A DNA stretch of 64,000 nt from Neoechinorhynchus agilis. Its lineage: Eukaryota > Acanthocephala. The stretch lies in assembly GCA_051530055.1 (NCBI GenBank), contig CM121341.1, positions 6,572,001 to 6,636,000 on the forward strand, read 5' to 3'. Of the stretch, positions 50,429 through 61,595 are shown piece by piece; the first letter of the stretch is position 1, and the number at the start of each line of letters is the position of its first letter. A model generated the notes under the pieces. The model worked only from the letters and a program-made list of their open reading frames with translations. It ran no database searches and had not been told where the DNA came from. The position numbers were made by a program, and so were the translations under genes.

Positions 50429-50470
50429 TTCTTAAAAAAAGACTGAGTGACGTCATTTAGTTTTGAATTC
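50429..50470. repeat. Right flanking direct repeat of the hairpin array
   Basis: Partner of 49240-49282. The two copies differ at a few positions, so the duplication is not recent. Confidence 0.7.
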
Positions 50471-51638
50471 AATTGGAAATTATTAATGTAAGATAAATAA
50501 ACGAAATATTGGGAATTAACGAAAATCAATGTCTATTCTTCTAAGATCACAAAGTCAATTTTGGTGTCGGACGTTTAAAGAAAGATGTTTGGTCTAAAAT
50601 AGCCTCTTTTTTGGCGATGTCAATATGTGAGAAGATATCGAATCCGCAGAAGACGTCCGGCCAACCTCGTTTAATTAATTTAGCGTCTTTTAATAAGAAA
50701 AATATTAGTTTGAACTGGACGAGGTTCAAAGAACGTATTTAGCGGGAAAATAACGTTATCTGCCGGGCAAAGGCTTCTAAATAACACACTTCTGAATGTT
50801 TTCGTGTTCCTGTAAAAGATTGTGTGTGTGTGACGTCAACAGTTGACATTTCCATTGTGCACATAAACGAACACGTGAAACCTTTATAAAGAAAAGCATT
50901 CTTAAACTACTGCGAAAATGAAGAGAGGTTACCATGGAAACCGAATCATTGTACTAATGACGTCATGTGCGTGTGATGGGTGTTTTTCGATGTGTACAAA
51001 TGATTGCCACACATCGATTTCTAGCACAATTACCGAGACCGAAATCACCGTCAATACCCCGCCATTGTGGACGAAAATGGCTTTAATTGGTTAGGGAATC
51101 GAAAGAATTTATAATGAAATACACCATTGCGTTGGAAGAATATGGGAATTGTGACGTCATGATACCGGCGGATAATTTCTTTAGAATATTTTGGTCGTCA
51201 GTATGTGTTTTTTGACGAATGAGCACTTCCATTTTCTGTACGTTGACCATTAGAAGCATTAAGACGTTTACAAACACTTTCAAGAGCGAGAAAAAAGAAA
51301 CGGTAAAAATATAACCTCGTGTCCGTAAGTTAAATTTTTTGGCGCCATTCAAAATTGGAACTTACCTAATTGTATGCGAAGCAATAGACTTTAATCGTAA
51401 TATCCGCTTGTTTTATTCAGGTAAAATAAAGAGCTCCAAAACGGAGATTGAACTGTAATCGAAGTTGCGAGGATAAATCGTCTGTTTGTGTATGTTCAAC
51501 ATTGCGTGACACGGTAGACCGACAATTCGTGATTCTTCCGTAGCACGACGTCACCTTTACAGTTTGTGTAAATAGGTCAAGTTTTTGACGACAACAACCC
51601 GTTTTGTTCGGAATTTGTGAGATTTTCTCTGGCCCACA

Positions 51639-51902
51639 ATGCGATCATTAACACGAGCCGCAACGGTTCGCCTTTTTATCAGAGTTCTATCGCAAATTCT
51701 GAGCGGAATGCATCCTTTGTGTACTTATAAATTAACTCCTATTTACGAAACCACCGGGGTACTGTTCTTTCGTGTTCTCGATGTGCGTCATATTCATCAG
51801 ATCAAGAAGTTTTTACCGATATTTCGGCTCAACTCAGAGCATTTATCAAGATTGTTTACGAAGGAAAGCTTACTAGAAATTTTTCTTCGGAAACAATCTT
51901 GA
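51639..51902 (+). CDS. Small ORF with Arg-rich, mitochondrial-type N-terminus
   Basis: ATG 51639 begins MRSLTRAATVRLFIRVLSQI, an amphipathic Arg/Ser/Leu start like a mitochondrial presequence. From about 51815 the ORF runs into a fold-back element, so the second half is probably not genuine coding. The real protein may splice out the element and continue in 51990-52110 (an acceptor-like TTTTCAACAG lies at 51995). No family recognised. Confidence 0.35.
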   Translation: MRSLTRAATVRLFIRVLSQILSGMHPLCTYKLTPIYETTGVLFFRVLDVRHIHQIKKFLPIFRLNSEHLSRLFTKESLLEIFLRKQS

Positions 51903-51930
51903 TCGCTGGATTGAGCCGAAATATCGATTT
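51815..51930. repeat. Fold-back element, probably intronic
   Basis: Left arm ACCGATATTTCGGCTCAACTC, right arm GATTGAGCCGAAATATCGATT, with inner arms CAAGATTGTTT / AAACAATCTTG. The loop is about 30 nt. Non-coding, MITE-like. Confidence 0.75.
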
Positions 51931-52040
51931 AATAAATTTACATAGTGTTGTGGCAACTACACAACAATCATGAGCAGTTTCATTTTTTCAACAGATTTTT
52001 TACCGTCAACGTGCTTTTTCTCAAAATATCTCAATAAAAT

Positions 52041-52448
52041 ATGCGTTTGATCCGGTGGGATTTACAACGTGTCCAACTCAATCAAAAGAAACTTCTTCAA
52101 AATGATTTGGAGATGTTCTCGGATAATAGAATGACCAACGAGGCTTGTTTGGAGAATATTTTTTATTCGGACGCGGGTCAAAAATTAATACATCTTCACC
52201 TTGTCTCAATGTTCAAAGAAAATCACTCCATACATTCTTTTAAACAAAGACTTTCATCCCTCTCTGAACCTCACACTGAGACAGATAAAAGGTTAAAGTT
52301 ACTTAAATCTTTTCGGTTCATCTCAACAATAATAATAGTCGTTCTGATATTCAGAATGCCTATGAAGTACAGAGATTTGTTTATGGGTAAATCAGAGAAA
52401 GTTCGTCTGAACGCATTCGACATTACTAACAAAAGCTCTCGAGAATAA
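52041..52448 (+). CDS. Unassigned 135-residue protein with one membrane helix
   Basis: ATG 52041 (an in-frame stop lies just upstream) to stop 52448. The N-terminal two-thirds is helical and charged. A single hydrophobic segment FISTIIIVVLIF lies near residue 95, followed by a basic-polar tail. I recognise no family. It may be the second part of a gene whose first exon is at 51639, given the presequence there, which would make it a small mitochondrial membrane protein; that is inference. Confidence 0.4.
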   Translation: MRLIRWDLQRVQLNQKKLLQNDLEMFSDNRMTNEACLENIFYSDAGQKLIHLHLVSMFKENHSIHSFKQRLSSLSEPHTETDKRLKLLKSFRFISTIIIVVLIFRMPMKYRDLFMGKSEKVRLNAFDITNKSSRE

Positions 52449-52575
52449 AGCTCTTTCATTTTATCATTAACCTGTTCCAAATTTCCGAAAACAAAACTTG
52501 ATCATGCAGCTTAAAAATCAAATAGTATTTCATAAGGTTTTAATTCTATCCAATTGTTCCTTCGAGTATATGTGT

Positions 52576-52700
52576 ATTCTCAAGGCCAATTGTAACACAC
52601 TCGAGTTTTATTGAACTCTTCATTGCGAATTTTCAAGGTCTCAGCCTCCTTTGAAGAGTTCGATAAAACTCGAGTGTGTTACAATTCGCCATTGAGAATA
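52576..52700. mobile_element. MITE with near-perfect terminal inverted repeats
   Basis: Left arm ATTCTCAAGGCCAATTGTAA then CACACTCGAGTTTTATTGAA then CTCTTCA; right arm is its reverse complement (TGAAGAGTTCGATAAAACTC and onwards to ATTGAGAAT). About 47-nt arms, about 28-nt loop. The near-perfect arms suggest recent insertion. Confidence 0.8.
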
Positions 52701-52814
52701 AGATTTTAAGTTTACTCCTAGAGGTTGGAATATGGATGTGGCGCATACCAGCCTTTCCCTGACCCAGAAAGGGTTAGCTGTGAAAAAATATGCATAAGAT
52801 GTCAAAATCTAAAA

Positions 52815-53010
52815 GCTCACCTCCCTATCACCTCGCACTTCCTTCGACCTCCGTTCCTTTTTCCTCCTCGCACCTCCCTCGACTTCCGCTCCTTTTTCCT
52901 TACTACCCAATCTTCTCTCGGATATCATAACCTGAAATGAACCTGAGGAAAGACCAAACCTTACAAGCGCTCCTCCGTCAATTTCCACTCGAACGGACAT
53001 CCCCAGATCG
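52815..53010. repeat. Dispersed copy of the 25-kb tandem unit
   Basis: CTTACTACCCAATCTTCTCT then CGGATAT and GAAATGAACCTGAGGAAAGA match the array unit at 25080-25720. Here it is a single diverged copy with an extra pyrimidine-rich block duplicated within it. Confidence 0.75.
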
Positions 53011-54603
53011 TTCATTCCCACTTGAAAGGACATACCAGAAAAACAGAATTCTGTGTGTCTATGAGGACCCAAAGGTATATGGGTCTAATTTCTTAAACAC
53101 AAAAATCAAAAAAAAGTGTTATTATCATCCCAGTTTGAGTCAAAGTGTTTGAATCCGTTACCACCATTGCCTTTGCAACCAAAGGTTATGAAATACCTCA
53201 TTGAAGGGAAGATGAAACTCACTGATGAGTGCAGCCTTCCAGCGAAATGAGTACAAAACTCATAACCGTATGGTTCGTTGGTATTTTATGCAAAATCGGC
53301 CCGAACTTTTTTAATCGGGAGACGTTTCGAACCTCGCCTGGTTCATGGTCACTTTGTACGTTTTTACGATGTTGCTGGACGTGGTAGTAATTAAGCCATA
53401 TACTCAAATTGTTTTAGGAACCAGTAAACAACGAAGTAGTTCAATTATACAAGAAGCCGGAGATCAAAATTCATTTTTCGCACCTTCGACTTTAGCATCT
53501 TCTGCAGAATATCTAGCGGTTAGGCTGGTTAGTAAAGCTTGTTTAATTAGTAGACTGGCGGATGAGTAGGTTAATTGGTAGGTGGAATCGAAAATAACTG
53601 ATATGAACATCTTAGTTCGAGAGCAATCCAAAGCATAACGCTCTGTCAAAATGTCGATATGTGAGACGAGGTACCGGCGAAGAATTATTGTTTAGAAGTC
53701 TTCAACCGGTTAATAATCATCCGTTTGTTAGTGATTAATAGACGCTAAAGAAGATGTTAGAACCCGAAAAAAAATTCTTATAGCGCTTTATTAAGTGGAT
53801 TGCGTCTGCGTATCGCATTTAATAATTTGAACGATTGGAAACTATACAACATAAAATTCTCCTTTATTAAACCAGAGGGGGAGCAGCAACCGCTGTTGAG
53901 GAACGCAAAAGGGCAAAATACAGGGATCTGAGTCGAAATCATTATTTTGTTCCTTTTGGCGTATAGTCGCTCGGGTCGTTTGGTACCGCGGCGCAGGACT
54001 CGGTCAAGCAATTGTCTAAGAGACTCAGACGAATCACTGGCGATCCGAGATCAGGAGCATTCCTCCTACAAAACATAAGTCTGCCCTGCAACTGGGACGA
54101 GAACGCTGCATTCGTCTTTTCGACCGTTACACCAGGGCGGCAACTGAGCGATCCAGAGCAGTGGTTTGAATGATATTATGGCTGATACAAGAATTATTTA
54201 TTATAATGTTAATTGGAGATATCGTATTGGCGTTAATTAATCATATTCATATCGATTCAAGAAATTCCTGTTGATTCCTGCCGATACGAGGTACGAAATG
54301 TCTTAAGTACAACGTTTTCTACTGAGCGAAGACAATAACAACAAATTTAATCAATAACCCGCCTCCTCTCTACCCGGAAGCTCACATATCGACATTTTCA
54401 ACCTGTTTTTAATTATTGTTGAAAATATAGTTGAAACGAAAAATGCCTTCATCAATCAGCAACGTCTATGGGCTTTGTTTTCACATTTTCCTTATTTCGT
54501 AAAGAAGTATAAACATTTGCTTACCTCTTCATCATGGTACGCATTGACGACGGTGACCGGACTAAGCGATCATTTCGAAGTTGTCAAAATTTAGACGAAC
54601 AAT
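53011..54603. other. Intergenic, worn satellite remnant
   Basis: About 1.6 kb without a recognised gene. A fragment of the 39.8-kb satellite core (GACGTTTCGAACCTCGCC) lies at about 53320. TERT upstream exon(s) or promoter may occupy the right end. Confidence 0.4.
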
Positions 54604-56948
54604 ATGGAAATACTTAGAACCGCTTACAAATCCGTTTGTTCAATCGATGGTGATGAGCGGAGACTAATTGCGTCAACGAATCAAGTAATCACAAGAGAGG
54701 ATGAATTCAATTTGTTTACATGCGGTCTTTACAAGCAAATTGGGCCGAATTCTTTTCTTCATGAAAACGGCAAGGATATCGATGAACTTCTTATGTTAGA
54801 CGAGGAAAAGACAGTGAAGCATCAAAAACCAAAAATGAACTATCTTTATGGCGGACACTGTTCAGCCGATCGCTTTGTTCACAGTTGTATCAGAGAGCAA
54901 TTGAACAAACGTTTGTTGTACTCCATGTATGCAAATGGTAGGAAATGGATTTGCCGGAACGTATTTGAGCTTGAGGACGCCAATCAGGTATTGTTTCCCA
55001 TTCAAGTGGAGATGGAAAAAATCAGGGATTTGGTCCGATATCTTTTAAAGAGTTTGTTTTGTTTTAAAAGTAAAGGAGAACTAAAACGAATGTGCCAGAC
55101 CTTTTATCCTTGAGAAAATGACTGACGAGTGGTCGTAGTGTTTTTAGAACCTCGCCAAGCATCTTCTTTATTTCTTTCAAAAAAATCAAGCAATCTCCTT
55201 ATTGCTCGGGAAAAACAAGTCTTTTTTCTCTCACTCTAACGTCTGTAGGTGTCTAATGAGACTGCTCGGTTCCTTGTTTTACATAAGTGAATCCACGAGT
55301 AACTCTTGTGCTCTCCAATATTTCTTATTCGTTCGACATCTGACGAGATATCTTGCCCGTCGGCGTGTGGATGTCTTAAGCAATTATGTCCGAGTATGGG
55401 ATGAAAACGCCCTGATGGTCAACGTGTACCGAGCTAGATTCATCCCTGATCAAGATGGAGATTTCACTGTTGTCGTTAGTGAGTCCGGTCGTCAAAGCAA
55501 GCAAACAAGTTTTCATATTCAATGTTTAAGAATACTTCTCGGTGAATTCTGTACTGCGAGGATGGACACGATAGACGAAGTAGCCCTCGGATTAAAACAT
55601 TCTTCGCTCTGTGAAAATGACGGCGGAATTCGTTTAAATAACGGAATGAGCCTTTTGGTCACGGACCTTGAGAACTACTTTGATAGCATCAAGATCGACG
55701 TTTTGCTCAAAACTAATACGATCACACGTCTTCTCGAGTATTTAAGAATTCACGTTCAAGTCGTGCGCTTTGATGAATATAACGAGTACACGTTGACCAG
55801 TAGTCGCAGGATCAGCGTAAAGAAAAGATTGTTTTGGTCCCAAAGTGCACAGATAAAAATGCGGCGAAATACAGTGTACGCTTTCAAGCGTTCAATTTGG
55901 GTCGAAAGCAAGCAGCTGGTTAAGTTTTTTATATCCTGGCTTACTCGATACACGATAAAATTGCATGGAAAATTCTTTGGAAAGAAATTGATAAGATAAG
56001 ACTCATTGAAAACGAACTTATTTTATATGATTCTTATCAAAGGACTTCCAAGAGGATCTTGTCTATCGCCCATTCTTTGCCATGCTTATCTTAACCAGCT
56101 GGATGATGTCCGAGGTGAGAGGTACTTGAATCGGATCCAATGAAAACTCCATTGAACTTGGACAATTTTTTCTAAAGCATAGGAACGTTTTGAGAATGGG
56201 GGAGGGAAGTGATTTTAACCTGTTTGACTAATTTAAGTACCTCTAATCTGAACTCAATATGATACCAAAATCTATCAACTTTAGAAATACCGATGACATA
56301 CTGATCGTTTGTATGACGTCCGACATTCCACTTGTAGAATGCGAATTGAACAAAGTTCTATCTAATCTCGGATTACGACAAAATCCAAACAAAATGTATA
56401 GAATTGTCCAAGGTGAATGCTCCAAATGTGTTCCGTTCGGCAGTGGCTTGATTGTATTTAACCGAGCCGTTTTGAGTTTCCGATTTTACTCGCGAAATGA
56501 TTGTTCAAATAAAAGTCAATACTATTTGCCAAATGAACGTCTAGAAGATAAAATGGAATTGCTCAGTAGTCGTATGCTGACTAAGTTAACCGCTCGACTG
56601 AAACAAGCTTTCCTCTCATGTGACGTGAACCCAGAATCAATCGTTCTTCTTAACATCGTAGAGATATTTAAGAGTTCGGCTCGTGACTTCAAAAATCTAA
56701 CTAACAATTTGAAACTTAGCTTTGAACGATCGGAACAGCGATATGGCAGTTTGCTAATGAAATGCTGCCAAAAAGTTTGGAAACACTTCACAATGCATAA
56801 CAAGTCCGATATTATTTTTTCAAAATCGACAATTGAATACCATGGAATATGGGGCTACCTAAACGAATTTGAAGAATCACCTGGAAAGTATAAAAGGCTA
56901 TTAAAGTGGACTAGGCGAATGTATGATTCCTTGAGTGCAGATTTGTAA
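54604..56948 (+). CDS. TERT: Telomerase reverse transcriptase, diverged
   Basis: It extends chromosome ends using an RNA template. From ATG 54604, exon block 1 (to 55113) ends in an RNA-binding-domain-like helix IRDLVRYLLKSLF. Block 2 (55202-55999) has the telomerase-specific T motif region: LLGSLFYISESTSNS (like LLRSFFYVTETTFQK) and YRARFIPDQDG (like SRLRFIPKPDG). Motif A follows, SLLVTDLENYFDSI with the first catalytic Asp. Motif B', KGLPRGSCLSPILCHAYLNQ, lies near 56040-56100 in another frame. Block 3 (56259-56948) carries motif C, NTDDILIV with the catalytic Asp pair, then motif D/E (GLRQNPNKM, FGSGLIVFNRAVLSF) and a thumb-like C-terminal extension. All three catalytic Asp residues are present. 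The N-terminal TEN domain is not evident. The T motif argues against LINE or Penelope origin. Exon junctions near 55114-55202 and 55940-56260 are not fixed. Confidence 0.85.
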
Positions 56949-58832
56949 GTGGTTTGAGAATTCTAAAGCCGTTGCTCGCCTTGTTGTCAAAAATCACAGC
57001 TCTAAAGAATAGCATTCTTGTTTTTTAAGATGGACAAAACGCCACCGCTCTGGTTCATTCAATCACTTCTCTTGACTTCAGATTGAGCATCAATGTGTTT
57101 GAGAAGGAAATAAATCTCTATAGTTGAGGAGACGATCCGGGTAAGTTAGGCTACGAAGAAAGCGGACGAAAGTGCGTTCAGTATGACCATGAGGGCGGAT
57201 ATTACGGTTCAGGATTCTTAGTTCGAGTGAAGTGTTCCTGAGTCCATGCCCGTCAGAATGAGAGCAATCTTCTTGTAGGAGCTTCTGCTTTGTTCTTTCA
57301 AACTCGATTGACTTCTCTAAGCGGTTAGGATAGTGCTCACGAGGAATGTAAATCTCCTAGTTCTCACGCAGTTACATCGGCAGGTTTTACTCGACAATGA
57401 CGAGACCTCAATTCAATGTAGAAGGCTTGTCCGTCAATCAACGAGAAAAACTTGGGAGTTTGTTTTTATTTGCGCAAAACTCAACAATTAAGACGAATAA
57501 TTTGCCACTTTTCATGGGGCGGAGGAATTATCAATGCCTCTAAAAACAATAACTTTAAAGTCGTTCCTTTTTCACACGGGCAAACTCATTTTTCCATACC
57601 ATCAACCGAAATGAAAAGTAAAAAAAACCCAACCTCACAAGAATAACTACTGATTTTCGGATCCACATTTTGCTACAAGAATTGGACCAACTTGATTTTG
57701 CGTAATCTTTGTGTGGCATTGTTTTTGTGTTCGTTATTTGAGCGATAAACAATATTGGACTAAAAACAATGGAATGCGGGTTTGGTGAAGTCGAGCGAAG
57801 TTTGCTCGAGTGGGAATATCCTGAGTGTGGATTGGTGGTTATTGTTTGCAAAGCCTTCTCTTGAACACAACAATCTCCCTTGGGAAAAATTCGATGTATG
57901 AGCTAGTTCCTAAGGAACAATTGCTAATCAGTATAGAAGATCAGCAGAAGAGTCAGGCATACGATCTGAATGCAATGTCTTAAAAGGAGATAAAATAATA
58001 AATATCATCTTGAATGAATTGCAAGTTGTCTCCATGGTGACCTGCATCGCTTCAAGTGCCGCATAAACACTAGTAAAACGTTCGGTGAGTTAGTTTCATA
58101 GCTGACTTTTTAACAGAAACGCTAGTGAATTTCATTTGAATTTACACAAATTCAAGGAAATTACCATGAATCATGATTCATCTTTTTGTTAGGATTTCGA
58201 TAAAATTCCATCTAAGATTCAATTTTGAACTACAATTCCAAGTTCATATAAGAATTCATCACAAATGCTTCATTTGAAAATGTGCAAAAATCGTTGGCTA
58301 GTTACAGCAAAATTATTTTCGTTGTTAAATGGATGTGTTACGGAATTGTCAGGTGTAAATTTGCTTCGAATCTTTTCAATTTCCATCGCTACGCTATCAA
58401 TGCAATTTTGAGAACCGTAAAAAATGTCAACAATTTTTTCGCTGCAATGCATATTAAGCTCTCGCTACTAAATAGAACCACACATTTTGCAATTATTTTC
58501 GAGCTCATAGTTTCTTAGTAATTTTCATCTAAAACCACTTCGGAAATACGGGTTTTTCTCCTTGAATTTTAATACCATTGAACGAAGCTTTAATCGATCG
58601 CACGAGGAAGTTCTTCGGCATCGATTCGTTGTTAGGACCGGAGTTTGCTTGCTGGAAAGCCTCGTATAACGCGTCTCTCTCTCTCGCTTGAGACGGCAAG
58701 TATCGCGCAACAACTTGCGTGAGTGTTGTTCACCCAAAAAATCTGCAAGGTGCCTAAGATTTTTCTTTATTGGATTTGAAGATTAAAAAGAACGCACGAA
58801 TAACATTCGCTCGATCGTTGTAGACTTTAAAA
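56949..58832. other. Intergenic, no gene recognised
   Basis: 1.9 kb. Only a weak match to the 25-kb dispersed repeat (GAAATGAA ... CCCAACCTCACAAGAATAAC, near 57605-57645). ORFs here are short and unremarkable. Confidence 0.4.
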
Positions 58833-60491
58833 ATGCCAACGACTGATTCCTACGTGGAACTATGGCTTGTATCATTGCCAGGTCAGCCCTCACCAGAAGG
58901 AAGTTGGGAGAAGCTCAACACAGCAACTAATTACCTATCAACTAACAGTCTCTCCCTAAATTTCCGATTTCCAATCCCAGCACTTAAAGTAAGTTGAAAC
59001 GCACTCTTCAATGGGCTTTAGGATCGATCGTAGGTTGGTACATTGGACGAACTCATCGTTTTGGTGGACGATATCGTCAGAACTGACACCAATGTGGCAC
59101 AGTGAGTAATATTTGGCCGTTATAAATGACTTTAATTATTGTAATAGGCTCTGCCGAAAATTGGCTACCTACTTTGCGAATGTTCTAGATAAAGATCGGG
59201 ACAAGCTAGCTGAAAATCTCGTCGTTGGTAATGCACCTGACCCGTTGTCTTATTTAACCAAATTCCAATGGGATTACGCAAAATTTCCTATCAGGCTACC
59301 GTTGCGTTCAATCTATGAAATAATTCAAAAGGTAATCACAAACCGAGATTTTACTCTAAAAGCTTTCGAGCGGCATCCACTCCTTGGCAATGGTGATTTT
59401 GTTTGCTACACTCATTACAAAAAAAAGGTAGTCATAGCCAAAAAAAATGAAGTTATAAAAACCTGAGCACTAGTTTTAAGGTAATTCTTTACAAATGCCC
59501 AAGTTTGATTAGTCGATAGCACCACTTTCTAAATGAAATTTCTTTTCAAATTTAGCAAACCGCACACATCGAAAGTGAGCTGAAATCCAAAAGCACATCC
59601 TACGATAAGCTGAATCAACGAATCTCAGCCATGAAACGATCTCAAACAGGAAGTTTGTTGGTTCGAGACCTAACAGGGATACTGCGCTCCAATGCAGATC
59701 TTCTTCGCGACGACCTGCTTAGAAATTCGGATTACTTGAAGACGGTTCTCGTTGTCGTCCCACGATCATCCTACAATGACTTTCATTCCAAATATGAAAC
59801 ATTGACCGACATGATAGTTCCACGTTCAGCAGTTCTCATAACCGAGGACGACAATTATGGATTGTTCGGAGTTGTAATCTTTAAAAAAGTCGAGGATTCC
59901 TTCAAATACGCATGCAAGCAGCACTCGTTTACGGTCAGAGATTATGAAAGTTTAGAAGCCAACATGAATGACACGAGTGATGATGTTCTAAAGAAGATGC
60001 AAACCGAAAAGGCTCAGCAGTTCGGACCATTGGTTCGATGGCTAAAAGTTAACTTTAGTGAGTGTTTTGCTGCTTGGGTGCACCTTAAAGCACTTCGAAT
60101 GTTTGTTGAGTCTGTGCTAAGGTGAGATTTATTTGTTGTCTTAAATGCACATTGTTGACTTGTCCACTTTAGATATGGACTTCCACTCAATTTTTTAACA
60201 GTTCTGCTTCAACCGAGAGCAAAAAAGACCGAAAAACTGGTTGGTAGTATAACGAACGCTTTTGATGGCTTCAAGACTAGAGCCGATAAGAATGCTGAAG
60301 CGAAAAATGAGAAGGAGGTTTGTGAAAGCTAACCTTTTTTTGTGCGTCTAACAAGCTATTTCAATCAGTTGGAGCACACCATATCACCTGAATTGAATGC
60401 ACTTGCGAAGGAAATGGAGAAAAGCACATTACCGTTCATACTATATAAACTAGATGTTGACTTCACCGCGGATAAACTTGCGTGCCGGTGA
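58833..60491 (+). CDS. V-type proton ATPase subunit C
   Basis: Peripheral-stalk subunit that joins V1 to V0 and controls reversible assembly of the proton pump. Exons: 58833-58988 (ELWLVSLPGQPSPEGSWEKL), 59034-59101 (VGTLDELIVLVDDI), 59148-59331 (FQWDYAKFPIRLPLRSIYEI), 59556-60121 (TVLVVVPRSSYNDFHSKYET and QQFGPLVRWLKVNFSECFAA), 60174-60316 (YGLPLNFLTVLLQPR) and about 60368-60491 to the stop. GPLVRWLKVNFSE and ALR-FVESVLRYGLP are family-diagnostic. Introns are about 45-60 nt, with one of 224 nt after exon 3. The C-terminal end diverges from the usual YYPYVYYKI. It is the best conserved gene in this part of the window. Confidence 0.95.
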
Positions 60492-60672
60492 ATGTAAAGA
60501 GATTGCGTGAAAATTAATAATCATACTTTCGCCAACTGTTGACTTTTTTGGTTCTCCTAAAATACTATTTTTTATTCCCTATCAATAATAACCTATTTAG
60601 AATAATGTAAACTTGCATGTCGTTGCTATGGCATTAAAAACGAATTAAATTCAATTAATCAAAGAAAAGTAT

Positions 60673-61488
60673 ATGTCCGTCGATCCGCCTAAAGAGGAAC
60701 AAATCATTCAGCGACCTAGTGATATTAATGAATTCACTAAGTTTCTGTCCGAAGGACCAAGGAGGACACCGAAGATTGTTGTGTTCGTCGAAGGTGATTC
60801 CGAATTATCGCGAAAAATCATCGAAGACTTGAAACCCGTTGACATAATTTGCGTCGATATCAGCTTAGTCAAAGAAGTCCAGAGCCGATATGCCATTTCT
60901 GCGATCCCCACGGTTGTTTCGATTTGCTACGATAAAGAAGTAGCTCGTTTCACTGGAGTTCAATCATCTGAATTTTATGACGAATTTCTTAAAGCAAGTC
61001 TTAGGAAAACAAAATTGTGCAAACCGACTGGTGTTGTGGAAATCACGTCTTTGGGCGAACTCAAAGAACTAATTGATGATCTCGATGAAGAAAAACGTTT
61101 GCTCGTAATAGATTTCTACGCTAACTGGTGCTTACCATGCCGACTGTTCAGTCCGTTGATTGAACATTTGTCCACTGAGCGTACGGACGTTATGTTCGGT
61201 AAAATTGACATTGGCTCGCCCTTTGGTGTTTTGTTATCTGAAGAATTCAATATCTCTGCTCTGCCAACGGTTTTTCTGCTTGCTAATAAGGATCAAATTC
61301 AAAATGATGAAAACATTGAGCTCATTTGTATGTCTGGAGACGTAAACTGTTACGTTAAGATCGCAAGTCTTGCTGGATTTCAAAACCAAGTCAATCTGAA
61401 TACTTTCATTGATATTGGCCTAGAGAAGATTAGAGGAAAAATCGGTATTAAAAATGATTTGCAACAACAAAATACAGAGGATTCGTGA
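60673..61488 (+). CDS. Protein with two thioredoxin folds, only the second with a CxxC
   Basis: 271 residues from ATG 60673, single exon. The first half has thioredoxin-like strands (KIVVFVEGD, SRYAISAIPTVVS with the cis-Pro) but no Cys pair, so it is redox-inactive. The second half is a proper thioredoxin: LLVIDFYANWCLPCRLFSPL with CxxC at residues 153-156, VMFGKIDIG, and FNISALPTVFLL with cis-Pro. The Leu-Pro dipeptide between the cysteines differs from the usual Gly-Pro. No signal peptide, so probably cytosolic. An inactive-plus-active pair resembles TXNL or PDI-like domain layouts, but I cannot name an orthologue. Confidence 0.85.
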   Translation: MSVDPPKEEQIIQRPSDINEFTKFLSEGPRRTPKIVVFVEGDSELSRKIIEDLKPVDIICVDISLVKEVQSRYAISAIPTVVSICYDKEVARFTGVQSSEFYDEFLKASLRKTKLCKPTGVVEITSLGELKELIDDLDEEKRLLVIDFYANWCLPCRLFSPLIEHLSTERTDVMFGKIDIGSPFGVLLSEEFNISALPTVFLLANKDQIQNDENIELICMSGDVNCYVKIASLAGFQNQVNLNTFIDIGLEKIRGKIGIKNDLQQQNTEDS

Positions 61489-61595
61489 GATGTGTTTTTT
61501 GGCTGTTAGCAACTCGTTGTTTGATAAAAAAATATTGACCATACATTGAAAGACGACTGCTTTACTTTCCCCTCAAAAAAAGGCGAGAGCATGAA

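Larger units (their letters stand above)
48771..51638. promoter_or_regulatory. Intergenic region with six perfect TGACGTCA palindromes
   Basis: Between the USP9X-type gene (-) and the next ORF (+) the CRE/ATF consensus TGACGTCA occurs at 49184, 49257, 50448, 50831, 50958 and 51152 (each 8 nt). One random 8-mer is expected about once per 65 kb, and I saw no further perfect copy elsewhere in the window. The second and third copies belong to a direct repeat flanking the hairpin array, so five independent origins are a safer count. The region could be a divergent, CREB/ATF-responsive control region. Factor binding is inferred. Confidence 0.6.

Noticed and set aside
49291-50460. Two plus-strand ORFs of about 164 codons with internal repeats
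   Set aside because: Translation of the hairpin array; both arms and linkers are read through, as expected for repeats whose period keeps the frame open.
54604-56948. Reverse transcriptase of a LINE or Penelope-type element
   Set aside because: The presence of a T motif before the RT motifs, a telomerase-like thumb extension, spliced structure and lack of endonuclease favour TERT.
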